DNA of 64,000 bases, taken from Bacteroidaceae bacterium (GTDB taxonomy: Bacteria; Bacteroidota; Bacteroidia; Bacteroidales; Bacteroidaceae). The notes beneath the pieces were generated by a model that was not told the origin of the DNA, ran no database searches, and was given only the letters and a program-made list of their open reading frames with translations. Position numbers and translations under genes: made by a program. This document shows positions 1 to 8,363 of this stretch, in pieces (position 1 is the stretch's first letter; each line of letters opens with the position of its first letter). The stretch covers positions 1-64,000 of the forward strand of contig JAFQBG010000006.1 in assembly GCA_017416705.1 (NCBI GenBank), written 5' to 3'.

Positions 1-94
1 AACGCAAAATCGCATTTCAAGCGGCGAGGTACACAGGAGGTACAAAAACAGGCGTAAAAAGGCTTAGCAACGATTAACAACGATGCTTGCACAA
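1..94. other. Left edge, unresolved
   Basis: Two short plus-strand reading frames run in from the left border and stop near positions 57 and 67. Either could be the C-terminal tail of a gene that begins outside the window and converges on mnmE. Too little is visible to choose between them or assign a function. A 10-nt repeat (aacgattaac, then aacgat) lies near 69-84. Confidence 0.2.
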
Positions 95-123
95 ACAAAA
101 ATAGCACCCGTAAAGAGTGCTAT
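95..123 (-). terminator. Rho-independent terminator of mnmE
   Basis: The arms atagcac (101-107) and gtgctat (117-123) form a 7-bp stem with a 9-nt loop. Read on the minus strand the stem is followed by a T-rich stretch (tttttgttt), and it lies about 45 nt beyond the mnmE stop codon. Confidence 0.6.
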
Positions 124-166
124 ATTAATCATTTATGATTGATTTAACCATTTGGTAATCAACTAC

Positions 167-1591
167 TTATTTCCCGATGCAAAAATTCTTAAATATATTT
201 CCAAGGACATCGTCGGTGGTGACATCGCCTGCTATTTCGGATAGATGGTGTATGCATTGACGCAGGTCCTCGCATACAAGGTCGCCGCTTAGCTGGTCTT
301 GCAGTCCCTGATGTACGCGTTGTATATCGGACAATGCTTTTTTCAGTGCTTCGAAGTGGCGTATATTGGTCACGACTACCGACTCGGCCGATACTTCGGG
401 GATTGCAGCTGCTGTAACGAGGAATTCTTCGAGCCTATCCATATTTATTCCTAATTTTGCAGATATGGCCCATACGTTTTGGCTGTTCCACTCTATGCCG
501 TTGCCATGTTTTTGAACCATCCGAGTGCCCCACTCCATTGCTCTTGTCAGCGATATTGCATCGACGACATCGCATTTGTTTATGAGCAACGCAAGGGTTT
601 TCCCTTTGCACAATGGCAGGAGTTCTTTGGCTGCTGTTTCCATTGTATCGAGGTTCATCATGGGGTCTATCACCCATAATGCTATGCTGGATGCCGACAG
701 TTGGTTCAGGGTTCTTTCTATGCCCATTTGCTCGACAACGTCATTTGTCCGACGAAGTCCGGCGGTGTCTATGAAACGGAATGACACTCCACCTACATTC
801 ATTGTGCCTTCGATGGTGTCGCGCGTTGTTCCGCAAATATCGCTGACTATTGCTCTATCCTCGTTCAACAATGCATTCAGGAGTGTACTTTTCCCGGTGT
901 TGGCTTCGCCTACTATTGCTACGGGGACACCGTTTTTCACTGCGTTTCCTATGCTGAACGAATTAGTAAGGTTTGCTATTATAGTCTCTATCTCGACGCA
1001 TAGCGCTATTAGCTCGCGGCGGTCGGCAAAGGCTACGTCTTCTTCGCTGAAATCGAGTTCGAGCTCCATTAGCGTTGTCAGCTGTAACAATTTGTCTCTC
1101 AGCATTTTCAACTGTTTGCTGAACCCGCCTTTCAACTGGTTCATTGCAAGCCTGTGCGATGAACGTGAGTCGGCTGCTATGACATCGGCAACTGCCTCGG
1201 CGCGGCTTAAATCCATCTTGCCGTTCATAAAGGCCCGCATGGTAAATTCCCCGGGCTCGGCTTGACGCGCTCCATTTTCTATAAGTGCGATGAGCAGTTC
1301 GCGTGTTATGTACGACGAGGCATGACAGCTTATCTCCACGGTGTCTTGTCCTGTGTAGCTGTGTGGCGCACGCATTATCGTCAATAGTACCTCGTCGAGT
1401 TGTTCGCCTCGTATATCCTTGACATCGCCAAATGTCACTGTGTAGGATTTTTTATCGTGTAATGATTGTGTGCCACGCGGAGTAAAAACACGTGCAGCGA
1501 TGTCTATTGCATCGCTGCCTGAAATACGTATGAGGCTTATGGCACCACCCTGCGCTGTTGCTATGGCGCATATTGTGTCGTTTGTTTTCAA
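167..1591 (-). CDS. mnmE: tRNA uridine-5-carboxymethylaminomethyl(34) synthesis GTPase MnmE
   Basis: MnmE (TrmE) is the GTPase that works with MnmG to modify wobble uridine 34 of certain tRNAs in the cytoplasm. The N-terminal formyl-THF-binding region begins NDTICAIATAQGG. The G domain shows G1 (GEANTGKST, about residue 228), DTAGLR and NKCD, and the protein ends in the family-specific CIGK. The frame stays open to an ATG at 1699, but that would overlap the upstream phosphorylase gene by 97 nt and add 36 residues unlike MnmE. I therefore favour a TTG start at 1591 (474 residues; the family usually has 450-470), 12 nt after the stop of the phosphorylase gene, with which it probably forms an operon. 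Confidence 0.9.
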   Translation of the reverse strand: MKTNDTICAIATAQGGAISLIRISGSDAIDIAARVFTPRGTQSLHDKKSYTVTFGDVKDIRGEQLDEVLLTIMRAPHSYTGQDTVEISCHASSYITRELLIALIENGARQAEPGEFTMRAFMNGKMDLSRAEAVADVIAADSRSSHRLAMNQLKGGFSKQLKMLRDKLLQLTTLMELELDFSEEDVAFADRRELIALCVEIETIIANLTNSFSIGNAVKNGVPVAIVGEANTGKSTLLNALLNEDRAIVSDICGTTRDTIEGTMNVGGVSFRFIDTAGLRRTNDVVEQMGIERTLNQLSASSIALWVIDPMMNLDTMETAAKELLPLCKGKTLALLINKCDVVDAISLTRAMEWGTRMVQKHGNGIEWNSQNVWAISAKLGINMDRLEEFLVTAAAIPEVSAESVVVTNIRHFEALKKALSDIQRVHQGLQDQLSGDLVCEDLRQCIHHLSEIAGDVTTDDVLGNIFKNFCIGK

Positions 1592-1602
1592 TTTTATCTG
1601 TT

Positions 1603-2475
1603 TTATATTCTGTCCAACACTGTTTGTATCAGTTCTTTCATTCTTGCGTTGTAGTCCATTGTGGCCTCTTTGACAAGACGATTGGCTATCACCAAGCACA
1701 CTGTAACGGCTTTGTGCCCCATGAGACGCGCCAAGCCGGCAAGTGCCGAGCTTTCCATCTCGAAATTTGTTATGCGCATGCCGTTATACTCGAACGTTTC
1801 CACCAATTCGTTCTGTTTTGGGAAAGCGAGGGGCACTCGCAAACGACGCCCTTGCGGACCAAAAAAGCCTCCGCACGATATTGTGACACCGCGCACCATG
1901 TCATCCTGCGCTATGCGCTCTACAAGTTCGGCATCGGCGTCTATGGTATATGGCGCACAAAGCAAAGGCGACCAGTTCATGTGTTGCTTGAATTTTTCTT
2001 CGAAATCCAAATCGCAAACATCGTTACGTCCTTCGTAGAAATTGAGCAGCCCGTCGAACCCAATGGATTTTTGCGAACATATATAGGAACCGGTGGGAAC
2101 ATACTCTTGCAGGCCGCCGCATGTGCCTATTCTGACAAACTGCAACTGACGGAAATGGTCTTTTTCGTACCGCGTTGCAAAGTCTATGTTTGCCAATGCG
2201 TCGAGTTCATTCACCACAATGTCAATATTGTCGCAACCTATTCCGGTTCCCACAACGGTTATTCTTTTTCCTTTATAGGTTCCGGTGATGGTTCTGAACT
2301 CGCGTGCCGATATGTCGCACTCTGTTTCGTCGAAGAAGGCAGCCACCTTGGGGACACGATTAGGGTCACCAACCAAAATCACTTTATCGGCCAACTGCTG
2401 AGGTTTTACGCCCAAATGATATATGGCCCCATTGGGTTCTATCAGCAATTCCGATTCGGGAAAATATCGTTTCAT
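1603..2475 (-). CDS. Nucleoside phosphorylase (uridine phosphorylase-like)
   Basis: A 290-residue protein of the PNP/UDP nucleoside phosphorylase family, which cleaves nucleosides with phosphate to give a free base and ribose-1-phosphate for salvage. Visible signatures are the phosphate-binding GDPNRV near residue 37, GTGIG near 76 and the FEMESSALAG segment near 238 that contacts the ribose. Substrate preference (uridine or purine nucleosides) cannot be fixed by eye, although the length and MESSAL segment resemble uridine phosphorylase. It is the upstream gene of the pair with mnmE. A degenerate copy of the window's dispersed leader element ends 9 nt before its start codon. Confidence 0.8.
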   Translation of the reverse strand: MKRYFPESELLIEPNGAIYHLGVKPQQLADKVILVGDPNRVPKVAAFFDETECDISAREFRTITGTYKGKRITVVGTGIGCDNIDIVVNELDALANIDFATRYEKDHFRQLQFVRIGTCGGLQEYVPTGSYICSQKSIGFDGLLNFYEGRNDVCDLDFEEKFKQHMNWSPLLCAPYTIDADAELVERIAQDDMVRGVTISCGGFFGPQGRRLRVPLAFPKQNELVETFEYNGMRITNFEMESSALAGLARLMGHKAVTVCLVIANRLVKEATMDYNARMKELIQTVLDRI

Positions 2476-2483
2476 AACTTATA

Positions 2484-2647
2484 GGTTGTTTAATTTTCTA
2501 AAATTATTTTCTTGTGGAAACCGTTTATACACCGTTTATTATAGTAGGGAAATAGTTGCTCTACTTGGTTGCGCAGCCTGCTAAGCTTCACCCGAAAAAT
2601 AAAAAGAGCACCTATCCCTGTTCTATAAAAATTTAAACAGTCTCTTA
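2484..2647 (-). repeat. Dispersed leader element, degenerate copy E
   Basis: The most diverged member of the five-copy family (others at 22915, 24516, 33993 and 36186). Read on the minus strand it has the outer end gactgtttaaattttta, a remnant of the central palindrome (2571-2586) and the inner end aagaaaataattttag. The inner end faces, and lies 9 nt from, the start codon of the phosphorylase gene. It fills most of the 221-nt gap between that gene and floA. Confidence 0.6.
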
Positions 2648-2696
2648 TTTTCTACATGAAACAACCGAACAACCGTTTAGGTTTTATTCCTTCATA

Positions 2697-3656
2697 TCAC
2701 TCTTTTGCAATATTGTCGCGCATTGCGGTGTCGGCCTGAATATTCTTCATGCGATAGTAGTCCATGATGCCGAGATTGCCACTGCGGAATGCCTCGGCCA
2801 TAGCTTTGGGCACTTCGGCCTCGGCTTGTATAACGTAGGCACGTGCCTCTTGCGCTTTTGCCAACATTTCCTGTTCGAGGGCAACGGCTATTGCACGACG
2901 TTCTTCGGCCTTGGCCTGTGCGATATTCTTGTCGGCATTGGCCTGATCTATTTGCAAAGCCGCACCGATGTTCTTGCCTATGTCTATGTCGGCAATGTCG
3001 ATAGAGAGGATTTCGAAGGCTGTGCCTGCGTCGAGTCCTTTCTTCAACACCAATTTGGATATTGAATCGGGATTTTCGAGTACCGCCTTATGGCTCTCGG
3101 CTGAACCTATGGAGGATACTATACCCTCGCCTACACGAGCCAGCACGGTGTCCTCGCCGGCACCACCCACCAAGCGTTTTATATTGGCACGCACTGTGAC
3201 GCGCGCAATTGCTATCAACTGAATACCATCCTTGGCTACGGCTGTCACATGCGGTGTGTCTATCACTTTGGGGTTCACCGACATCTGTACAGCATCGAAT
3301 ACATCGCGACCGGCAAGGTCTATTGCCGCTGCCATTTGAAACGACAATTCTATGTTTGCTTTCGATGCCGACACAAGAGCATGCACCACCCTTTGTACAT
3401 GTCCTCCTGCAAGATAGTGAGCTTCGAGCGAGTCGCGTGTCACGTCACTTAACCCGGCTTTTGTAGCCTCAATCATTGCTTGTACTATTACTTTGGGCGG
3501 CACGTTACGTATGCGCATCATGAACAATTGTATTAGCGACACGTTCACACCCGATGCCTTTGCCGACATCCATACCGGGAATGGCACATAGTAGAAAAAT
3601 ATAAATGGTATAGCAACAATAAGAGCTATCACCACAAAAAACCAAAAATTCTCCAT
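2697..3656 (-). CDS. floA: Flotillin-like protein FloA
   Basis: A 319-residue flotillin-like protein of the UPF0365/FloA family. Flotillins assemble at the membrane and organise lipid-ordered microdomains. A hydrophobic segment at about residues 4-26 is followed by an SPFH-type region that includes the family segment [18 protein letters not shown]. An Ala/Glu-rich stretch (about 225-290), predicted coiled coil, follows. Length matches the family, which usually has 320-330 residues. It lies 17 nt downstream of nfeD, its usual genomic partner, in the order TPR/PD40 gene, nfeD, floA. Confidence 0.9.
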   Translation of the reverse strand: MENFWFFVVIALIVAIPFIFFYYVPFPVWMSAKASGVNVSLIQLFMMRIRNVPPKVIVQAMIEATKAGLSDVTRDSLEAHYLAGGHVQRVVHALVSASKANIELSFQMAAAIDLAGRDVFDAVQMSVNPKVIDTPHVTAVAKDGIQLIAIARVTVRANIKRLVGGAGEDTVLARVGEGIVSSIGSAESHKAVLENPDSISKLVLKKGLDAGTAFEILSIDIADIDIGKNIGAALQIDQANADKNIAQAKAEERRAIAVALEQEMLAKAQEARAYVIQAEAEVPKAMAEAFRSGNLGIMDYYRMKNIQADTAMRDNIAKE

Positions 3657-3673
3657 AAATAGTCTTTATTAAG

Positions 3674-4147
3674 TTATTTTATATTATTCTTTTTCACAAA
3701 TATAGTAGCACCCGCTATACGTTCGATGACAATGCTCTCGCCCTCGTCGATGAAGCCGCACGAGGAGTTTACCTCCACCCTGTTATCACCAAATTCAGCC
3801 TCGCCAACAAGTGCCAAGCGTGTTCGCGCCACCCCTGTATCGCCCACTTTCAAGGCTGTTGCTTCGGGGTTTTCCACTACGCTTTCTATGTTTTTTTTAA
3901 GGGCAACGTTGTCTATCGGTTTGCCATATATAAACCACAGGAATATGGTTATGAATGCAAAAAGCACGATAAACAAAGTTATCCATCCTGCCAACGCGTT
4001 TATATAATAAAAAGCATATAGTATAGAGGCCACAAGCGACAGCGAGCCCACTATGCCTGTTACACCCACACCCGGAATCATTGCCACCTCTATGACAAGC
4101 AATATAATTCCCAACAAAATCAACAATGAAATTATTAATATATCCAT
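3674..4147 (-). CDS. NfeD family membrane protein, short form
   Basis: A 157-residue protein with three hydrophobic segments in the first 95 residues and a C-terminal soluble domain. The segment VGDTGVARTRLALVGEAEFG is typical of the NfeD OB fold. It lacks the ClpP-like protease domain of long NfeD proteins, so it is the short membrane type that commonly accompanies flotillins. It lies 4 nt from the gene upstream and 17 nt from floA, so co-transcription is very likely. A scaffolding role with FloA is inferred from this association. Confidence 0.85.
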   Translation of the reverse strand: MDILIISLLILLGIILLVIEVAMIPGVGVTGIVGSLSLVASILYAFYYINALAGWITLFIVLFAFITIFLWFIYGKPIDNVALKKNIESVVENPEATALKVGDTGVARTRLALVGEAEFGDNRVEVNSSCGFIDEGESIVIERIAGATIFVKKNNIK

Positions 4148-4151
4148 AAGG

Positions 4152-5597
4152 TTATTTTTTGTTTATAAATTCGTATTCGGTTTTCCTTATCTGTTTTTCC
4201 AGTTCATACAGCAGCTGTTCTTCCTCTTCGAGCCTGTTTTCCTCGTTCAATATCTTGCCTGCCAATCGCTGCTTGTCTGCTACACTGCCTGCCGAATACT
4301 CCATGCGTTTTTTATCGAGTGCCTCCTTATCTACACTCAATTTATAGCTGTTTTTTTGCCATTTTTTAAATTGTTCGGCAGCCTCTTTGCTTTTGAAATC
4401 GGACATGGAGGTATATATGGTCATGTCGTCTATTATAAACTCAAAGTCCACTGCATCCTTTACGCCGCTCTGTTCGTATCGCAGCATTGTCAACTGCTGA
4501 ATGGCATTCCTTAGTGCTTCTTTGTCGTTTTGAGTATCGGCTATGGAGCCTATTTGCGACAGGGATAACATTTTTTCGTACCCCAAAACCTCGTAGTTAT
4601 ATGTTTTTCTGACACTGTTCGGTATGAACACATACACACATACTTTGCCCTCGGGCATACGTCTGTCGGTAGCAAACCAACCAATATTGGCTATTTCATT
4701 AACCACCATCATGTAATCGTTGGCCTCGGAGTTATAGGGCATTCCCATGTTGGTGGGTTTAAGAAAGCGTTGCGACTCGGAGTCGTAACGTGTTATAAAA
4801 ATATCGTACCCGCCTATGGAGCCTTCGCCGTCGCTTGCAAAATAAAAAGTAGCTCCATCGGCCGACATAAATGGGTAGTTATCGTTTCCACCTGTATCGA
4901 ACCCATTCAGAGGCATGGGGCGCGACCATTCACTGCCATTTTTTGTGGCATGAAAAAGTTTCACAAGCTCCACGCTGTCCTTCTGCACCCTGCGCGGATA
5001 GAAACTGTCATTATCGCGCTCGGTGACAAACACCGTACCATCGGCAATTAAATTTTCGCCCAAATAATCTGTTGTACGGTATATACGTCCGATATCGCGC
5101 CCTGCCTTATACGCTGCAAGGAATTTGTTTTTATCAACCACTATGCTGTCTATTATGACAACCTGTTCGGTGGCCTTTGTCATTCTTAGCAAATTCTTCA
5201 CGTGCGCCAGCAACGTATCCGTTTGAGCCAATTTTTCTTCGTCCTTGCCTATTTTCAGATATTCCTCGTAATATTGCAGCGACAAGGGGTAGTTATTTTG
5301 TTCCTTATAGAATTTACCCAAATAGAACGAAGCATTCAGAACTCGGCGCGATTGGGCAAATTTCAGCATACCCTCTATTCCCGAAACAGTGTCATTTGTT
5401 TCGTAGCAACAGACAGCATACCAATAGTTATATTCTGCACTTTTGGGATTTCTTTTCAGCAGATATTCGAATATGGGCTTGGCCTCGTCGTATTTTCCCT
5501 CGTTAAACAGTTTTCTGCCATTTGCTTTGGTATTCTGCGACATGACACCAAGACTACACGACAGAGCAAACAATATTGATATAATAATACCCTTCAT
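4152..5597 (-). CDS. Secreted TPR and PD40 (WD40-like propeller) protein
   Basis: A 481-residue protein with a signal peptide ending near residue 20 (GVMSQ). Helical TPR-like repeats lie at about 25-135 (LFNEGKYDEAKPIFEYLLKR). A PD40-type propeller segment lies at 238-270, with the hallmark pattern FMSADGATFYFASDG then GGYDIF. A charged coiled coil lies at about 400-478. Similar N-terminal halves occur in Bacteroidota envelope proteins that end in an OmpA domain; no OmpA domain is present here. It is first in the operon with nfeD and floA, 4 nt apart, which suggests a periplasmic partner of the membrane pair. The function is unknown. Confidence 0.75.
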   Translation of the reverse strand: MKGIIISILFALSCSLGVMSQNTKANGRKLFNEGKYDEAKPIFEYLLKRNPKSAEYNYWYAVCCYETNDTVSGIEGMLKFAQSRRVLNASFYLGKFYKEQNNYPLSLQYYEEYLKIGKDEEKLAQTDTLLAHVKNLLRMTKATEQVVIIDSIVVDKNKFLAAYKAGRDIGRIYRTTDYLGENLIADGTVFVTERDNDSFYPRRVQKDSVELVKLFHATKNGSEWSRPMPLNGFDTGGNDNYPFMSADGATFYFASDGEGSIGGYDIFITRYDSESQRFLKPTNMGMPYNSEANDYMMVVNEIANIGWFATDRRMPEGKVCVYVFIPNSVRKTYNYEVLGYEKMLSLSQIGSIADTQNDKEALRNAIQQLTMLRYEQSGVKDAVDFEFIIDDMTIYTSMSDFKSKEAAEQFKKWQKNSYKLSVDKEALDKKRMEYSAGSVADKQRLAGKILNEENRLEEEEQLLYELEKQIRKTEYEFINKK

Positions 5598-5710
5598 TAC
5601 ATTTTATTATTTAAAAAACCATTTGCCGGCAAACACATTCACAGGCAAAGCATATAACACAAAGCCGTTTTCGGCATCACAACACGCGCAATGTATATTC
5701 GCGCGTAGCG

Positions 5711-5718
5711 CAAATATA
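5711..5718 (-). promoter_or_regulatory. Possible -7 element for the TPR-nfeD-floA operon
   Basis: The minus-strand octamer TATATTTG fits TAnnTTTG and lies 114 nt upstream of the operon. No convincing -33 TTTG is seen at the right distance, so this is tentative. The divergent ttcA promoter must lie in the same 201-nt gap. Confidence 0.35.
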
Positions 5719-5798
5719 TAAACAAAAAATTATTTTCGCTTTTATTTTACTTATTTTTTGTAATTTCGCGCACTTTTAAACTTCACAGAAACATCAAG

Positions 5799-6563
5799 AT
5801 GTCAAAATTACCCGAATCGGCCGCTCTACTGAAACGAATACGCAAGCGTTTCAACAAGGCATGCAAAGAATACAGCCTGCTGCAAGACAACGACAAGATA
5901 CTCATTGGAGTGTCGGGCGGCAAAGACTCATTGATGCTTCTGAAACTGCTTACCGAACAAAGCAAGATATACAAGCCCCGCATCCAAGTAATGGCAGCCC
6001 ACATAAAAATGTCCAACATTGCATACAAAACCGATACAGTTTTTCTGCAAGACTACTGCCGCCAAACAAACATACAATTTATAGAAACAGAAACTTCGTT
6101 CGACGCATCAACCGACAAGCGCAAGTCGCCATGCTTCCTATGTTCATGGAACAGACGTAAGGAACTGTTTTCCATAGCCCAAGCAAACGGATGCAACAAA
6201 ATAGCATTAGGACACAATTTAGACGATTTTTTGGAGACCATGCTCATGAATATCACGTTCCAAGGAGCATTCAGCGCCATGTCGCCAATTATGAAAATGA
6301 AAAAATTTCCAATAAGCGTCATCAGACCGCTTTGCATGATAGACGAAAAGGATATAGCCATGTATGCCGAGCTGGAAAATTTCCCCAAACAGATTAAAAA
6401 CTGCCCCCATGAAAACGCGTCCAACAGACACCAGATGAAACGGATTTTATCGGAATTAGAGCAGCTAAATCCCGAAGCCCGCTACAACCTATGGGGAGCC
6501 ATGAGCAACATACAACACGAACTGCTGCCCCCACCCATTACAAAGCAAACAAAAACAGAATAA
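5799..6563 (+). CDS. ttcA: TtcA-like tRNA 2-thiolation PP-loop protein
   Basis: A 254-residue PP-loop ATPase of the TtcA/TtuA family, which thiolates tRNA (cytidine-32 in TtcA). The PP-loop SGGKDS is at residues 39-44 and the CxxC pair is C112/C115. A later cysteine in IKNCPHE could complete the iron-sulfur site used by this family. The length is somewhat below TtcA of enterobacteria (about 310). The exact target position in tRNA is not proven by sequence. It is transcribed divergently from the TPR-nfeD-floA operon and followed 11 nt later by a small membrane protein gene. Confidence 0.8.
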   Translation: MSKLPESAALLKRIRKRFNKACKEYSLLQDNDKILIGVSGGKDSLMLLKLLTEQSKIYKPRIQVMAAHIKMSNIAYKTDTVFLQDYCRQTNIQFIETETSFDASTDKRKSPCFLCSWNRRKELFSIAQANGCNKIALGHNLDDFLETMLMNITFQGAFSAMSPIMKMKKFPISVIRPLCMIDEKDIAMYAELENFPKQIKNCPHENASNRHQMKRILSELEQLNPEARYNLWGAMSNIQHELLPPPITKQTKTE

Positions 6564-6574
6564 AAAAAAGCAAT

Positions 6575-6949
6575 ATGAACAAAGCACTACTGACACTATT
6601 GTTACTTGTCGTATCCAACACATTTATGACACTTGCTTGGTACGGCAATTTAAAATTACAGGAGATGAAAATAATCTCGTCGAACACCCCTATATACCTT
6701 ATTATTCTTATTAGTTGGGGTATTGCACTGCTGGAATACTCGTTTTTAATTCCGGCCAACCGCATAGGTTCCGAAATAAACGGAGGCCCATTCTCCCTTG
6801 TTCAGCTGAAAGTAATACAGGAGGTAGTCTCTTGCATAATTTTCGGAGTCATAGTTTCGGTTCTATTCAAGGGCGAAAGCCTGCATTGGAATCATATTGT
6901 AGCCTTCGTGCTGCTTATTCTTGCCGTATATTTTGTATTTATGAAATAG
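6575..6949 (+). CDS. DMT/DUF486 family small membrane protein
   Basis: A 124-residue, four-helix hydrophobic protein matching the DUF486 branch of the drug/metabolite transporter superfamily. The first helix (ALLTLLLLVVSNTFMTLAWY) and the conserved FMTLAWYGNLK and FLIPANRIG segments support this. The start is the ATG at 6575; the frame extends upstream into ttcA but would add an unrelated hydrophilic tail. It probably shares a transcript with ttcA. The transported substrate, if any, is unknown. A strong terminator follows. Confidence 0.75.
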   Translation: MNKALLTLLLLVVSNTFMTLAWYGNLKLQEMKIISSNTPIYLIILISWGIALLEYSFLIPANRIGSEINGGPFSLVQLKVIQEVVSCIIFGVIVSVLFKGESLHWNHIVAFVLLILAVYFVFMK

Positions 6950-6977
6950 CACATATAACAAATCTCATAAAAACACG

Positions 6978-7012
6978 AATGCGCACCAATTGGTGCGCAT
7001 TCTCCTTTTTTT
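6978..7012 (+). terminator. Rho-independent terminator after the DUF486 gene
   Basis: A perfect 24-nt palindrome (6978-7001) built around GCGCACCAATTGGTGCGC is followed by ctcctttttttc. It closes the ttcA transcript before the convergent rubrerythrin gene. Confidence 0.85.
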
Positions 7013-7058
7013 CAAACCATTTTCAAACCTTTAATCAACATTATGTTCTATCAGCATT

Positions 7059-7604
7059 TTACTTTTTGAAGTAGCGGTTGTACAGTCCTTCGAAGCCTCT
7101 GCCATGACGTGCTTCGTCCTTGGCCATTTCGTGTACTGTGTCGTGAATAGCGTCCAAGTTCAGTTCCTTTGCACGCTTGGCAATTCTGTATTTGTCGGCA
7201 CATGCACCCGACTCGGCGTTCATACGTTTGTCGAGATTTGTCTTAGTATCCCACACAACGTCGCCCAAAAGCTCTGCAAATTTAGCAGCATGCTCTGCCT
7301 CTTCCCACGCATAGCGTTTGAAAGCCTCGGCCACTTCGGGATAGCCTTCACGGTCGGCCTGACGGCTCATTGCCAGATACATTCCCACCTCGGTACATTC
7401 ACCAACAAAGTGAGCGTTAAGATCCTTTATCATTTCGTCGTCGCAACCTTTTGCAACGCCTAACACATGTTCTTGAACAAATTCTATTTTGCCTTCTACC
7501 ACCTCGTTGAATTTTTCGGCAGGAACTTTACACATAGGACATCTTTCGGGAGCAGAATCACCATCGTGTACATAACCACATACTGAGCAAATAAATCTTT
7601 TCAT
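7059..7604 (-). CDS. Reverse rubrerythrin (N-terminal rubredoxin domain)
   Basis: A 181-residue non-heme iron peroxidase of anaerobes that reduces hydrogen peroxide. The rubredoxin-like FeS4 site (C6, C9, C22, C25) is at the N terminus and the four-helix diiron domain follows, with ExxH patterns in EEAEHAAKF and DEARHGRGF. In classical rubrerythrin the rubredoxin domain is C-terminal, so this is the reversed arrangement. The start is the ATG at 7604; nine more in-frame residues upstream look non-coding. It lies 47 nt downstream of the PerR-type regulator and is probably its target and co-transcribed gene. Confidence 0.9.
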   Translation of the reverse strand: MKRFICSVCGYVHDGDSAPERCPMCKVPAEKFNEVVEGKIEFVQEHVLGVAKGCDDEMIKDLNAHFVGECTEVGMYLAMSRQADREGYPEVAEAFKRYAWEEAEHAAKFAELLGDVVWDTKTNLDKRMNAESGACADKYRIAKRAKELNLDAIHDTVHEMAKDEARHGRGFEGLYNRYFKK

Positions 7605-7651
7605 AATAATAATTTTTTTTAATGTTATCAACTATTTTCTATAATATTGTA

Positions 7652-8077
7652 TTAATTTTCCATTCTACATTTACGACACAGGCCTCGCAAGTACAATTGA
7701 GCATCCGTAACGAATAGTTCCTCGGTGCCTTCGAGCCAAGCATGGTAATCGTCTTTCACAGGCAGGTCATAAATTTGTCCGCAATTGTCGCACCTGAAAT
7801 GAGCATGAACCATGGTATTACCATCAAATCTCAAAAAGCCATCATCTATGTGCAATGTCATCACCAACCCCGCTTCGGCATATAATTTAAGAGTATTATA
7901 CACTGTTGTAAGCGACAAGGAGCCCAATTCGTCGCGAAGCGACTCATATACATTTTCGGCTGTGGGATGGGTGCGGTTGTTACGAACATATTCGTATATT
8001 GCAAGACGCTGCACCGAAGGCCTTATGCCGGCATTCACCAATTCCTTCCTCAATTCTGCGCGTGTGTACATTTTCAT
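7652..8077 (-). CDS. Fur family transcriptional regulator (PerR-like)
   Basis: A 141-residue Fur superfamily repressor. The winged helix covers about residues 1-80 (RPSVQRLAIYEYV and LTTVYNTLKLYAEAGLV), followed by HAHFRCDNCG with H91, H93 and the structural-zinc cysteines C96/C99. The second pair, C134/C137, is near the C terminus. The start is the ATG at 8077; the frame runs 19 codons further up, but these codons contain the likely untranslated leader. Its position next to rubrerythrin makes a peroxide-sensing PerR role more likely than iron sensing. This is inferred from context. Confidence 0.85.
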   Translation of the reverse strand: MKMYTRAELRKELVNAGIRPSVQRLAIYEYVRNNRTHPTAENVYESLRDELGSLSLTTVYNTLKLYAEAGLVMTLHIDDGFLRFDGNTMVHAHFRCDNCGQIYDLPVKDDYHAWLEGTEELFVTDAQLYLRGLCRKCRMEN

Positions 8078-8120
8078 AATCGTTTCACTTATCTTTTGCG
8101 GTTCACTTTTGAAATCATTG

Positions 8121-8151
8121 CAAATATACATCAATTTTATTTATCTGCAAA
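8121..8151 (-). promoter_or_regulatory. Promoter of the perR-rubrerythrin operon
   Basis: On the minus strand, TTTG (8151-8148), a 19-nt spacer and TATATTTG (8128-8121) match the Bacteroidota sigma-ABfr consensus. It lies 44 nt upstream of the start codon. Confidence 0.6.
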
Positions 8152-8219
8152 CTTTTTTCAATATTTTTTTTAATTTTTTTCATTAACGCAAGTAGCAAAA
8201 ATAAATTAAGGAAAAATTC

Positions 8220-8250
8220 TTGCTAATATTAAATAATATTCATACTTTTG
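8220..8250 (+). promoter_or_regulatory. Promoter of the fasciclin gene with an inverted repeat in its spacer
   Basis: TTG (8220-8222), a 20-nt spacer and TACTTTTG (8243-8250) match the Bacteroidota promoter. The spacer contains the perfect inverted repeat AATATT-AAAT-AATATT (8225-8240). A repressor bound there would cover the promoter. A PerR-like site is one option because perR is divergent here. An untranslated leader of about 105 nt would follow. Confidence 0.5.
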
Positions 8251-8363
8251 GGGCTGAATATATACCTTAATATAATTAGGCGACATTTAGCACCTGCTCA
8301 ATATCGTTGTAATTGTTTGGGGTATCACAAATAAATGAAATAATAGCAAAATAACCTAAAATA

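Noticed and set aside
525-1265. 246-codon plus-strand open frame opposite mnmE
   Set aside because: Antisense shadow of a confidently identified gene; composition shows no protein family and no promoter.
1558-2484. 308-codon plus-strand open frame opposite the nucleoside phosphorylase
   Set aside because: Antisense shadow; the minus-strand frame carries clear family motifs.
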